This document shows, piece after piece, positions 13,201 through 22,613 of a stretch of DNA of 64,000 nucleotides. The DNA lies in assembly GCA_959347315.1 (NCBI GenBank), contig OY365808.1, positions 6,785,672-6,849,671 on the forward strand, in the 5' to 3' direction. Source of the stretch: Bimastos eiseni (lineage: Eukaryota > Annelida > Clitellata > Crassiclitellata > Lumbricidae). The notes below the pieces were generated by a model. That model had not been told where the DNA came from and made no database searches. It saw only the letters and a program-made list of their open reading frames with translations. The position numbers and the translations under genes are program-made. Each line of letters opens with the position of its first letter. Positions within the stretch are counted from its first letter, which is position 1.

Positions 13201-16200
13201 TGGCAATTAACAATTCCCACTTTAATTATCTTGAGATCCAACTTGTTGAAACTTGGATTGGTCTACCATTTTGTCTGGTGTTCCAAGGTCCCTACACAAT
13301 AACCGCCTCTGGTGAGGATTGACCCCATACTGTATGTGTTACAGGCTGACTGCTCTAACCACCATGCCACTCAACTAATAGGGGACGCTGTGAAATAGAT
13401 GGCGCCAGTATCAAATGTCAGTAAGCTACCTGGGGTAAAATTGTGTGCTTGATGCTGATTGGTTGTTGCACTGTATGTTCTTCATGCAAAAATAATCTAA
13501 AAGTTAGCAGATTATAAAATTTATGTATTTATCCTTAATTATATATTCTTACGCCAGCCACCGATCGGAACAACATAAATAAACAACGCATGGCCAATAT
13601 ATAAAAAAATTCTTAGACCTATGTGCATACTGGCGCCACGTGTTTCTACTTAAAGAACTGCCTACAGAGTCCCCCATTGAATGAATTCGACTGATCAGTT
13701 TAACAAAGTATTCATAATGATAACAATAGTAGTAATAGTAGCATTGTCGTGCTAATTTATTTTGTGTATGCTTATGACAGGTGGTCCAGTGGCTTTGTTA
13801 CTTTTGACTTTGCTTATTGTTTAGAGTGACACTTTTCTGTTGTTAATAGACCAGTCACTCCTCAAGTGAGACACGGTAGTCTCAGCGAAATTGGATCTCA
13901 GATTATTGGTCGATCAGGATCGCTTGATCGGGACCGATCATCTGTTAAATCATGTCAAAGGTCTGTTTTTGCTCTCCTACTATTTTTATTGATTTCCTTC
14001 ACTATATTTAAATCATTACGAAAGATGTTTGTTTAATTTACATGTTATTTCATTCTCATCATTTAGAAAGCATGGAGAGTGCTGCAGACCAGTCAGCTCT
14101 TTTGAAGTGACTATTTATAAGTTATTTTACAAATAATTCACCAAGGTTGGCATCTGATTTGAATCTAATTACAGCAGATCTTGTGTGCGCAAAGCAGTTT
14201 TGTCCTGGCGTTCAAATTTGCTACTGGTTTGACAAAGTACCTGGTGCCTGTCTAGTGAGTTTCTTTGACATGCGTGTTTGACAATGACCGTATGGCATTA
14301 CAATTTAATGAGCCACCTGAGCAAGTGTAAGGCAATTTTATGTAGTTGCAGTGTAACAAAGATCATTAACATTGCCCTCCTTTTTATTCAGGCTTGGGAC
14401 TGGCATTGTCAAAGTGCAAACAGTGGTGGAGTCATTTGTATGTTGTGGGGACAGATTTGTAGGATGGATGACACACAGTCAGATAAATGCAGAAATGCAT
14501 ACGATTGGATTGTGGACCAATAGACTTTGGGAAGGAAGATGGGAAAGAATGATTTTTATGCAGTTTGACTTATTGCTTTGCTGGTTTTAACCTATGCGAT
14601 GAAAGATGCAGGAACAACAAGGAATCGCCATCTTCAAAAGAAAATTTCTTTTTCTTGATTTAAACTGTGTGGACTTATTTGCCATGTGTGGTTGAAAACA
14701 ATGAGAAAAGCCTCTCTTACATGTGTATTTATGTATGTTGTTGGACATAAGCCTGCAGAGAAACTGCCAAGAGGCCCAGGTTTGATACAAGACCATATAT
14801 ATTCAACCATTTATATCTGAAATCTTTAACAATGAGTTGTATTAGATTTCCAGTCACTTTTAGTAAATGGTGACAGAGTATACAGATTTCAACCAGCAAC
14901 AAACAAAAACCAGCCAGTTTCAAATTAGACAGATTTAACATGCCTGCCACAAGAAACCACCACAGATGTCATCCGTGATATGAGAAACTGTTGATAGTTT
15001 GACGAGAAAAAGAATGGGGCCTTACAGAGATACAACCTAACTCCATTCTGACACAATACACAATGTTCCCATATTTTAAACTTGTGCAGAACTCCCACCA
15101 GTGTAACACTTGTAATCCATCCTATTCACAACCACATGCAGAAATTCTACAATATATATTTTATGCATGTTATATATGATATATATATGTATATGTATAT
15201 ATATATAATATATATATATTTATATATATACATGTTATTATTTCATTGTTTGTATTTAAGTCCAAACAAAGCAAGTTATGAAGTAGAGCGAAGCGATGAT
15301 GAACATAGACTGATTGCTCGTTACACTGCTCGACTTGCGGCCGACGCAAACAGCGCAGTAAGTTAATTCAGAAATTTAATAAGTGTAGATATTTCCGTAT
15401 TATATCATCGAAGTACTAAAGTGCTCTTAAAATGCTCTGATACATACTGGCATGCAGTTGGTTCCCATGTAGCCATTGCGACCTCTTATATTATTACTAG
15501 CTACAAGGTATTGAAGATTCCTCAGAATGATATAGATAAAGTTATCTGCTTGTAATGCTTGTCTCTAGAATTGAGTTGTTGACTGCATTTTAATGTCACA
15601 GTATTATTATTATTATTAAAATAATAGTATATGGATTTAATTGTTTTATTTGTATTTTATTTGTCTTTACCAGATGAGGAGTCCGTGTGAACTCGGCTAT
15701 GGAGCAGATGCGAACAGAGCTCAGCGAGAACTCATCGCTCAGCTTGAAGCAAAAAATCGGTAAGAAATAGGCATAGAAAATTTTTTCTTTTCTTTTTTTA
15801 AGAAACTTTCAGAACTAAGCTCTTTTATAATAAACACTCTGAGTTAATCCACTGGTCAGTTCTTGGGTTTGTGGTTGTTATGTATATGGATGTTATGTTT
15901 ATTGTTCTTGTGTTTGTGTGTTTAGTTGTTCATGGTTCTTAGGTTCAAATGCTTATGGTTCTTATTTTTATGGTTCTTATGTTCATGTTTCTTATGTTCA
16001 AATGCTTGTGGTTCTTATGTTCATGGTTCTTATGGTTCCTTTGTTGCTTGGGTGCATTTATGTATATATATATACATATATATATTCCTGTTATTATTTC
16101 ATTGTTTGTATTTCTGTCCAAACAAAGCTGGTTATGAAGTGTAGATGGCCATTGTCAACTTTTTATTCATATTGTCTTGTGTAGAAGCATCATGCTTGAG

Positions 16201-19200
16201 ATCCAGCGCCTGCGCCTTGAGCAGGAACAACAGGCGCAAACTGTTCTTGACCATTCGCAGCAGCAGCAGCGAAATCCCGTCCTCATGGCCGAACTGAGGC
16301 TGCTTCGCCAGCGTCGTGATGAGCTGGAGCTAAGAATGGCCGCTCTGCAGGACAGTCGAAAGGAACTCATGATTCAACTGGAGGGACTCATGAAGCTCCT
16401 TCGTGTCAGTACACTCTTGATTGCGTTCTTCTGTACATTGTTGTTCTATTATGATTGTTTGTTTTATCGTCTCTCGTTCATCTTTTTGTTTTCTTATAGT
16501 TTGCTGTTTTCTGTGCTTTAGTATTTATTTAATTTTAATTTTACTTTAAATATAGTTATTTTCATATATGTACCTATTGTCGGTTCTTATCTTTTGTGTG
16601 TATTCTTTAATTCATTTTTCTTTTTTTTTCTTTATTACTGTTTATTTGTAAAGTGATTTAGCGACATAGGTACTCTAGATCTGCCATCTCAGGAATTGCT
16701 GAACATGTATGCTGTGAATTAATTAATCATTCAAGGTAGTAATGTCCGTTGATGGGTGTCTTGGATGTTGGAATAACAGTGCTTTGAAGGCAGTCATTCA
16801 CAAACCATCCATTGTTTGCCTTCTGTGATTCTCAGCAGAGCAGGTGGATGGATCTGAGGTTTCGTATGTCGAACCAAGTTCCAAGAGGTTGCTTGTAACA
16901 GATGTTACAGATTGGCCTAAGTGGTTGATGCTCTTAGAATGACATTTGCTAAAAACTTTATACTAAATACTTCACTTCTTGTGGCTCAAGTTCCCTCTGA
17001 GTAAATATTTTTTAATGGTGATTGTGCGACATAAATATTGTTTTACATAAAATTATATTGTTCAATTTATATAAATGCACATTTAAAGTTGTAACATCCT
17101 TCTATGGGAAGAGTAGATTGTGCAAACGGTTACCTTAGAAGCTGTGCATTCATAAAGGTTCCTAATTTACAATGAACTGCATCATTGCAGTTTTTATTGG
17201 TTGTCCGATATCTGTTCTAGAATTCCAACTCGCCTCGTTCCAGTCCAAACGTCAGCCCTCGGTGTCTCGTCTCCCAGTCGCCTCTGGCCACGAGACAGAA
17301 CATGCGAATGGCTGGAGGTGGGATGGTGGATTCTCTGACGAACATGGGAGGCAGCGTACGCCAGGCGTTCAACCAGAGACCAACCTCCGCTCCTGTCAAT
17401 GACGTCTGCAGCATGAGGAACAACCTGCTTGTAGCGGCTGACTCTGTTACAGATGCCATGTCGTCCCTTGTTAAAGAACTCAACTCAGGTCAGAGAGAGG
17501 GACAGCAGAGATGGGTAGCTAGTTGATTAGATCCTGATCGATTAGTTCATCGATTAGAATCTACAGATTTTTATTTGGTAGGTTTATTTGAAACTCAAAC
17601 AGTGAGAAAATGAGAAAACAGGCCTATACTTCAACTGAAAGAAGATAAGGATAATGACAACAGCTGATTGGGGCAGTTTCGAGATAGACGGAGAGGAAAT
17701 AGAGGTGGTAACAAGCTTCACGTTCCTGGGATCATTAATAGAAAAAGAGGTAAAATGTGACTTGGAAATAAAGAGAAGGGTGGCAATAGGGAAAGCTGCA
17801 GTGAACGGACTGGAAATGATATGGAAAGACAAACATGTGAGCATAGACACACAACAAAAGATTAGTGAGAGCAATGATCTTTCCTACAGTCCTATATGGC
17901 TGTGAGACAAATGACAAAGAACATGGAGAAGAAAATCAACACATGCGAAATGTGGATATGGAGGAAGATGCAGAGAATATCATGGACGGAGAAGAAGACA
18001 AATGAAGAAGTGCGCAGGAAGATTGGAGTCGAGAATGATGAGACGTTGCAATCTGACTACAACAAACAGCGTTGAGAAGGAAGCTAGGGTTTTTTGGACA
18101 TGTTATGCGATCAAATGGAATGGAAAAGGAAATGATGCTGGCATGTGGAGGAGGAAGGAAGAAAAGAGGGCACCCAAGGAAAAAATGGATGGATGTGATA
18201 CATGAAAAAACTGAAATGAGCCTGGAGGAATTAAGAGATGCAACTTCGGACAGAAAAAACTGGAGAGGATTGGTCATGGCGGTCGCTAGATTTCTAAGAA
18301 ATAACAGCACAAGGTGACAAGGTGAAACAGTATTACACTTAACAATGTATGGGCTGAATTTGATTACAGGGATTTATTTATTTTGGGTATGGAATTAAAT
18401 AATAGCAGGTTTTGTTGAGACGAGACCAAACTTTTTTTTGCCAGCGATTTACGTACATCGTCAATTGAACTTGGACTATGTTGTAGAAAATGCTGATAAA
18501 AAGGGGACCCAGAAGGTATATTACCATCTGACTACATTGAGATTATTGTCATAATTTGAAATCACATCAATCTGAACTAGTTCATTAAGGGGATATTTAA
18601 TAAGATTGAGTAATGGGTGACAGTCTGAACCAGTTGGTGAGCAATGTCTCTTAGACTGAATTCTGCTGTACATAGTCTTAGTTACTTTTTAAATATATTT
18701 TTCATTAATTACTTTATTTATTTATTTATTTATTGTGTGATGACCAGGTTGATGGCATGGGGGCAATTGTGAGTGTAGTATTGTATTGTATTTACGTATT
18801 TCTATAGCTCCTCTCCCTTACAACCTATCAGAGGTGCTCTATGTGCAAAAAGCCCTGTGGGAGAAGTTAGGTCTTAAGAAACAGAAACAGAAGCATCCCA
18901 GTTTGAAGTACATGCTCAAGGCACCTACATAGGTGAATGGTTCCAACCCTTATTCTACGCATTATAAGGTGAACCCTTTAGCCAGACTTTGGCTATTGTG
19001 TCCCATGGTGGATTTATGTTTGAAGAGAGATGATTTGAAGTGCAGGGTACCACCCGTTGTGTTTTGTTGTTTCAGAGACCTCAAGTGGAAGTGAAGGTGA
19101 TGATGATGATGGCTTCAAAAAATGTTGTATGTATTGTCTTTTTATCAGCCAGAGACACATTTCATTTTTAATTGCAGACAACATTAATTTGTTAAGACGA

Positions 19201-22200
19201 CTTCTATAGTACTGCTTTCATATAAAATAAGCAAAGAAGTTATTATCGAAATTACAAATTTTGCCTCCAGTTATATTGGACTTCACTTAATATTTTAACT
19301 GAAATGACTTGATATAGCACCCTTCAGGATATCTTCTCAGAGGTGATCATGACCTAACCTTGTGTCCAGAAAGGTTTACAACGCAGGTGAGGAGTCTCTA
19401 TGTAGGTGATGGCGCTCAAAGGAAATCCATTACTTTTCCATGACTGAAAAAGCCCTTACTTGAATTGTGATCACAAAGTTTATTAATTCTTGCAGAACTT
19501 TTTTCTGTTAGAAATGACCGTGTATGTATGCATGTGCATAAGAGGACACGTAATGTTGTGATACTCTCATCTGCATAATGGAATTTAACATACGTGAGAG
19601 CATTTATAAGACATATTCAGTCTTTAATTGTCTCTGTACAAGCCATTGCGATAATTTTAATTGAATGTCTATCTCATGTCATGTAAGGGTAGCTTTGCAT
19701 ATAAACAGTTTTTTTATGGGTCTTAGCTATAATTGATGACTTCATAAAATTACTTGGCAATATTCAGAGAAGCCAGCCACTCCCAAGTAGCTGGCCCAAA
19801 CACTGTAAAAGTATGATACTGTATTGCTGAAGTTCATATCAAGTTCGCCTCGAGTCATGCAGTGAAGATTTCAGTTGACAGATTATAGCTTTAGCTGATA
19901 ATTAATTTAATTTTAGCTGACTTTGTCTGGTTTTGATTATCAGCAAACGAAGTGAATGTCGATGAGTTTGTGCTGTGGCAGAGGGAGATGCAGAACAGAT
20001 TGGAACAAGAGAGGCAGTTCTTACAAGAACTACATAGGCACAGGTTTGTCTCCGATTAACCCCATCACACACAAATTGCTCGACTTTAAGTATTCCAAAT
20101 AAGATGTTGAAGTTCCCCAATACTGGACAATATTATGATATCAGAACGTGATTTGGATGTTAGGATTCATATCTCCGGTACTGGTACGAATTGGCGGCCG
20201 TAATTCGAATGTTGGGAAGTGTTTCCCCGATACTGTTGCTGTTGGGGTGGGATTTGGATGGTTGGATGTGGCATTCAAGAGCTGATTCACAGTATTCCAA
20301 AACTGTATAGTATTCTCAATAAATGTCACAGTTTCATGCGACTGTTTTGTAGTATTTGATTTTGCAGAAACGATCTGCAGCATTCTGATTAAGTGTTAAT
20401 GTGTCGTTGTGGAGAATGTCTATGGGTAATGTAATGTATAATGTAATATCTTGTTCTTTGTATAGCATTTTTGCATGCGCACCTTTTGAGGGCATTGCTC
20501 ACTAGTCTTAAAGATTAATATGTGAAGTTTTTTAATAATATTAGTAAATATCTTAAGTATTATCAGTGACTGCATTGTTTTCCAGTAATGTCATTGGTTC
20601 TTGTTTTTTTTATCAACTATATATAACTCGAGTTTTATATACGAGTGTTCTTAAGCTACTCCAATGACCCTAATTCCAATATTTATACTTTTATTTCAAT
20701 CCATTTCTCATTTGAAGCTTGTTACTATGATCTTATATATATATATATATGTAACAATAAATAAATATATCATCAGTCATCCCTACTTAATGTTTACTTT
20801 ATTTGAATTTGCATTGTAGCATTTACATGATGGCTTTTAAATGAGTTATACTTCAGGAGTGTTTTATTCTGTTTAAGGTCATCTGAACCATCTTACTATC
20901 CTGTGCGAATTAGTCATCTCTTTGATTGCCGGTTGTGCTTATCATCCGATTGCGATTTTGAGCTTGCTGAGTAGACTCTGTACAATTGCATACAAGCGTT
21001 TGCACGGATTTGTTTGACAACTTTCCCTTTTGGGGTTATTGATAGGCTTGCCATATTATTATTATTACATTATTTCAGTTTGATGTTTGCTTACCTACAG
21101 AATGTGATAAATAGAGAATGTATCTCAATGTATTTAACTTTGGTTGTTAATTTTTAAAACTGCATCGTTTTCAATGCTTCAGAGTAAAATTAAGAAGGGG
21201 TAGAACTTTATTAAATGAGCATTTACATGATGTTACGTAATATTTCGCTGTAACTCCAGGTACATCTCGAGCGAAGGCACGCAGTCGTCTTCAAGACGGA
21301 GCAGTCGTCTGCATTCCGGGGGAGACAGTGACTCGTACAATAAAACAGACGAGGAGAGTTGTGCGATGAAAACAGACGAAGAAGACAACGAACTTTACGA
21401 CCGCGATCCTCAGGTAAGAGGTGTGAGTTTTCGTTGAAAGACAATTTACACAATTTGTTTCCATTGGGCAGCAAGATATTTATTGTCATTTAGTGGCATG
21501 TCAATTCATTCATTATTCAGTCAAAAATTTATATAGTATCCTTTCAAGGTTGCTACTAAAAGTGCTACCAACTCCAGCCCAAGCAAAAAGTTAATTTTTG
21601 AAATAGCCATAGAAACTGAAATGATACAATTTATGAAATATATATAGCTCCAGAGAAAGACCATTCCATACCCTAGATCCTACCACAGAGAACGCATGGT
21701 TTTGCATAGCTGCTGTATGGGCAAATGGAATTACAAGAACAAGGCTTGGTTTGTTTTTCATTTAGTGGCATGACATCGTTCGTATTTCATAAGGGCAACA
21801 GAGCTTGGTTGTTCTAAATGTGTCAAATGTTATCGTGAGGAGTGGCAGTCGGACAGTTCTGTTAAGAGGTCGTTAAATGCATTCGATAAAGGTACCTGTA
21901 GGCCTGCGTACAATACATGTGGAGCAGGTGATGCACATCTGTTTGCCTCTCTGACTCCAGTTTGTTTCCTATGCTCTTTGTATGAGGTTAACATAAATGA
22001 CAGTATCAAACCGCATGTAGCCACTAAGGCCATCGATATTTCTCTGATGAAAAAGAGGGTTCTTATGAGGGTAGCAAGTGGTTTTATATTGAGGTACACT
22101 TCTGGTAAAAGCTCTTCTAAAGAGTGGTCCTGAAGCCTGTCGGCCTTTTTAAATGATGCGTTGGGGTAAGTCGACACGAAGACCATGCAATTAATTGTAG

Positions 22201-22338
22201 GAACTGGTTCATCACAGATACGCTACTGAAGACGAGAGCTATCTGGAGACTGATCAGGAGTCATACATTCGTACAGACGATGAAGACGGCGGGGGAACAG
22301 ACTGGGAGGACGCGGCCAGGCGATGGGTCAATCGGTAA
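1109..22338 (+). CDS. DTN: Dystrobrevin (17 coding exons, 5' end incomplete)
   Basis: Cytoplasmic scaffold of the dystrophin-associated complex; in known family members it binds dystrophin through coiled coils and recruits syntrophins at the membrane. Exons: 1109-1213, 5058-5138, 8669-8882, 9656-9741, 10758-10909, 11133-11241, 12152-12318, 12738-12868, 13850-13960, 15261-15357, 15674-15759, 16185-16404, 17221-17488, 19076-19126, 19944-20043, 21260-21413, 22201-22338. All junctions are GT..AG and all phases agree, giving at least 755 residues, close to vertebrate alpha-dystrobrevin. Order of domains: helical EF-hand-like region (residues about 35-250), ZZ zinc finger (about 250-300), linker, two coiled-coil helices (about 390-520), conserved segment ending in VKELNS (about 580-609), acidic tail. 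Exon 1 has no in-frame ATG, so the start lies in an upstream exon. No break was seen. Family assignment is very secure; exon 14 is the least certain exon. Confidence 0.95.
1214..5057. other. Dystrobrevin intron 1
   Basis: Contains one copy (1675-1770, minus) of the six-copy dispersed family, a decayed ATC/TCA-rich tract around 1905-2200, a purine-rich stretch at 2560-2790, fragments of the TATAGC family near 3180, and a short GA run at 3827-3846. No coding exon is recognised. Confidence 0.6.
1675..1770 (-). repeat. Dispersed core family, copy A
   Basis: Minus strand reads GTCGCCCTCATCCTTTATCC, then AGGCTTGGGACTGGCACTG, then CAGAGTGCAAACAGTGGCGG. This is the cleanest copy of the six. Confidence 0.8.
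5058..5138 (+). CDS. DTN: Dystrobrevin exon 2
   Basis: Follows a CTCTCAG acceptor and ends before GTACGT, phase 1. Encodes the highly conserved [16 protein letters not shown] stretch at the start of the EF-hand-like region. The piggyBac insertion begins only 200 bases downstream. Confidence 0.93.
5338..8200 (-). mobile_element. piggyBac transposon, 2,863 bp, with TTAA target sites
   Basis: TTAA at 5334-5337 and at 8201-8204 flank the element exactly. The ends are CCCATTACAGCATGAC (left) and, read inward from the right, CCCATTAACGCATAGC; they share CCCATTA and GCAT. TTAA duplication and CCC-type ends are diagnostic of the piggyBac superfamily. It lies in dystrobrevin intron 2, in the opposite orientation to the host gene. 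A subterminal palindrome GTCCCATATATGGGA occurs next to the right end (8169-8183) and again at 5469-5483. The transposase occupies 5962-7989. Confidence 0.93.
5962..7989 (-). pseudogene. piggyBac transposase, one in-frame stop
   Basis: DDD-type transposase that excises and inserts at TTAA. Best model: a 17-nt first exon 7973-7989 encoding MPHPKR, donor AG|GTATGA, acceptor TTTATAG, second exon 5962-7774. Joined, this reads [20 protein letters not shown], an N terminus of piggyBac type. The frame is open for 609 codons except for TAA at 7396-7398 (codon 132); the same frame continues past it without a shift for 30 codons into the main 447-codon block. Catalytic aspartates are visible in [10 protein letters not shown] (about 322), LYIDNYFTS (about 400) and [10 protein letters not shown] (about 513). 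The usual C-terminal Cys-rich finger of insect piggyBac is not evident. Everything else looks intact, so the copy is young or its stop is a sequence error. Confidence 0.92.
8205..8668. other. Rest of dystrobrevin intron 2
   Basis: A GA-rich tract (GGAGGAAGAG type) spans about 8430-8530. ORFs crossing it on the minus strand are Pro/Ser-rich artefacts of that tract. Nothing else is recognised. Confidence 0.6.
8669..8882 (+). CDS. DTN: Dystrobrevin exon 3
   Basis: Acceptor TTCTTCAG, donor AT|GTGAGT, phase 2. Encodes the conserved [12 protein letters not shown] and [17 protein letters not shown] segments of EF-hand-like region 1. Confidence 0.95.
8985..9180. repeat. Copy of the TATAGCGCC dispersed family
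   Basis: TTCATTCATTTTAACATTTG followed by TGTAGCGCC and, further on, CTCAGAGGCATTCCCAGT. The same order (ATTC-rich end, TAGCGCC, CTCAGAAGCGCTCCCAGT) appears at 54810 and, inverted, at 47300. Confidence 0.55.
9656..9741 (+). CDS. DTN: Dystrobrevin exon 4
   Basis: Acceptor TTGTAG, donor T|GTAGGC (weak at +5). Encodes [20 protein letters not shown] and then GRLIDKLR, which corresponds to CGGKIMDKLR in vertebrates. Confidence 0.9.
10758..10909 (+). CDS. DTN: Dystrobrevin exon 5
   Basis: Acceptor CTTGTAG, donor CGG|GTAAGA, phase 0. Encodes the second EF-hand-like region, including VSDSNGNMV and [13 protein letters not shown] ([13 protein letters not shown] in vertebrates). Confidence 0.95.
11133..11241 (+). 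CDS. DTN: Dystrobrevin exon 6
   Basis: Acceptor TTTCACAG, donor G|GTGAGT, phase 1. Encodes [20 protein letters not shown] and RLAMVEN, the segment just before the ZZ finger. Confidence 0.95.
11884..12090 (+). mobile_element. tRNA-derived SINE, copy 1
   Basis: The head resembles a decayed tRNA (CTAGTGATTAGCATG). The body matches the SINE at 26464 through GCACTAGCCATAC...CCACCTCATATGTCGAGGCTA compared with ACACTGACCATAC...CCGCCCTCATATGCAGAGGCTA. It lies in dystrobrevin intron 6. Confidence 0.55.
12152..12318 (+). CDS. DTN: Dystrobrevin exon 7, ZZ zinc finger
   Basis: Acceptor CCTGTTTAG, donor TAT|GTGAGC, phase 0. The exon encodes a complete ZZ finger: CEAC, CQRC and CQDC pairs, the [20 protein letters not shown] block and its two closing histidines. 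The finger stabilises binding sites for partner proteins in dystrophin relatives. Confidence 0.97.
12738..12868 (+). CDS. DTN: Dystrobrevin exon 8
   Basis: Acceptor TATTTAG, donor GT|GTAAGT, phase 2. Encodes [14 protein letters not shown] and [11 protein letters not shown], matching KSPAKKLTNALSKS and PEKPLNLAHIV of vertebrate dystrobrevin. Confidence 0.95.
13268..13376 (-). mobile_element. tRNA-like SINE head, antisense
   Basis: On the minus strand it reads GAGTGGCATGGTGGTTAGAG (A box) and GGGTCAATCCTCACC (B box), the internal Pol III promoter layout of a tRNA-derived SINE. Intron 8 of dystrobrevin. Confidence 0.5.
13850..13960 (+). CDS. DTN: Dystrobrevin exon 9, linker
   Basis: Acceptor TTAATAG, donor AG|GTCTGT, phase 2. 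Encodes PVTPQ and then a Ser/Arg-rich linker with little conservation. It is placed by phase and by PVT shared with PRPVTS in vertebrates. Confidence 0.85.
14349..14435 (+). repeat. Dispersed core family, copy B
   Basis: Shares GTAACAAAGATCATTA, GCCCTCCTTT, CAGGCTTGGGACTGGCA and GTGCAAACAGTGG with copies at 1675, 40989, 43315 and 49754. Intron 9 of dystrobrevin. Confidence 0.75.
15175..15232. repeat. AT microsatellite
   Basis: Interrupted TA dinucleotide run just upstream of dystrobrevin exon 10. Confidence 0.9.
15261..15357 (+). CDS. DTN: Dystrobrevin exon 10
   Basis: Acceptor TATTTAAG, donor GCA|GTAAGT, phase 0. Encodes [16 protein letters not shown], the conserved helix before the first coiled coil. 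A decayed copy of the intron-exon junction lies at 16088-16141. Confidence 0.95.
15674..15759 (+). CDS. DTN: Dystrobrevin exon 11, coiled coil H1
   Basis: Acceptor TTTACCAG, donor CG|GTAAGA, phase 2. Encodes [18 protein letters not shown], matching DANKQQRQLIAELENKNR of vertebrates. The helix belongs to the dystrophin-binding coiled coil. Confidence 0.95.
15925..16035 (+). repeat. Short tandem repeat, ATGGTTCTT unit
   Basis: Degenerate units of TTATGGTTC / TTATGTTCA in intron 11. ORFs here in all three plus frames are products of the repeat. Confidence 0.8.
16088..16141 (+). pseudogene. Decayed duplicate of the exon 10 acceptor and 5' end
   Basis: 54 bases match 15232-15285 with about 48 identities, without gaps. 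The match runs through the intron end (TTATTTCATTGTTTGTATTT) into exon 10 (GTCCAAACAAAGC). The acceptor AAG has become CTG and a TAG follows after about 5 more bases, so it cannot act as an exon. An AT-rich run precedes both copies. Confidence 0.8.
16185..16404 (+). CDS. DTN: Dystrobrevin exon 12, coiled coils H1/H2
   Basis: Acceptor TTGTGTAG, donor CGT|GTCAGT, phase 0. Encodes the end of H1 ([11 protein letters not shown]) and H2 ([20 protein letters not shown], then EGLMKLL). These heptad helices mediate heterodimerisation with dystrophin in the family. Confidence 0.96.
17221..17488 (+). CDS. DTN: Dystrobrevin exon 13
   Basis: Acceptor TGTTCTAG, donor G|GTCAGA, phase 1. Begins with a Ser/Pro-rich linker and ends in [20 protein letters not shown], a signature block conserved to vertebrates ([20 protein letters not shown]). 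Confidence 0.95.
17640..18325 (+). pseudogene. LINE reverse transcriptase, C-terminal remnant
   Basis: Successive frames give the end of a non-LTR retrotransposon RT and its downstream region: [17 protein letters not shown], then in another frame [21 protein letters not shown] and [17 protein letters not shown], then [29 protein letters not shown] and a stop at 18315. At least three frame changes (near 17872, 17917 and 18060) show it is dead. It sits in intron 13 of dystrobrevin, in sense. Confidence 0.85.
19076..19126 (+). CDS. DTN: Dystrobrevin exon 14, acidic
   Basis: Acceptor TTGTTTCAG, donor T|GTATGT, phase 1. Encodes [16 protein letters not shown], comparable with the EVGSETESN stretch that follows VKELNS in vertebrates. 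It is short and low-complexity, so its call rests mainly on phase agreement with both neighbours. Confidence 0.75.
19944..20043 (+). CDS. DTN: Dystrobrevin exon 15, extra helix
   Basis: Acceptor GATTATCAG, donor AG|GTTTGT, phase 2. Encodes a helix rich in Glu/Gln/Arg ([20 protein letters not shown]) with coiled-coil character. I do not recall a clear counterpart in the main vertebrate isoforms. Confidence 0.8.
21260..21413 (+). CDS. DTN: Dystrobrevin exon 16, Ser/Asp/Glu-rich tail
   Basis: Acceptor AACTCCAG, donor CAG|GTAAGA, phase 0. Encodes a hydrophilic tail with SSSRRSSR and acidic TDEE repeats. It is called from strong splice sites and phase agreement. Confidence 0.85.
22201..22338 (+). 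CDS. DTN: Dystrobrevin last coding exon
   Basis: Acceptor AATTGTAG; open to a TAA at 22336-22338. Ends in [13 protein letters not shown]; invertebrate dystrobrevins are recalled to end in a closely similar RWVNR block, which supports this stop rather than further splicing at the overlapping GTAACT. Confidence 0.9.
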   Translation, partial: ELVHHRYATEDESYLETDQESYIRTDDEDGGGTDWEDAARRWVNR

Positions 22339-22607
22339 CTCCCCTTCCGAGAACGGCTTCGTATTCCGTGCACAACAAGAAAGTAGTTTTAGCATGTCTG
22401 TCAGAGTTGGATAATGTTCGTGAAATTCTCGCTTAATTTATTCACCCATCTCTGGCAGTGAAATCTCTCTGGAAGTTCTTTTTTAAACAGTAATTTTGTC
22501 TCGTCTAATATTTATTTTGTCATTGATGTATTGATGAGGATCGATTACTTTAGCTAGCATTGATTAATTAATGTCTGTCATCATCAAAAAATGTGTTGTT
22601 AGGATAC

Positions 22608-22613
22608 AATAAA
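22608..22613 (+). promoter_or_regulatory. Candidate poly(A) signal of dystrobrevin
   Basis: AATAAA 270 bases after the stop codon. It is the first perfect signal noticed downstream; the site is common by chance in this AT-rich sequence. Confidence 0.4.

Noticed and set aside
15918..16184. Plus ORFs rich in Phe, Met and Leu
   Set aside because: Produced by the ATGGTTCTT tandem repeat in dystrobrevin intron 11.
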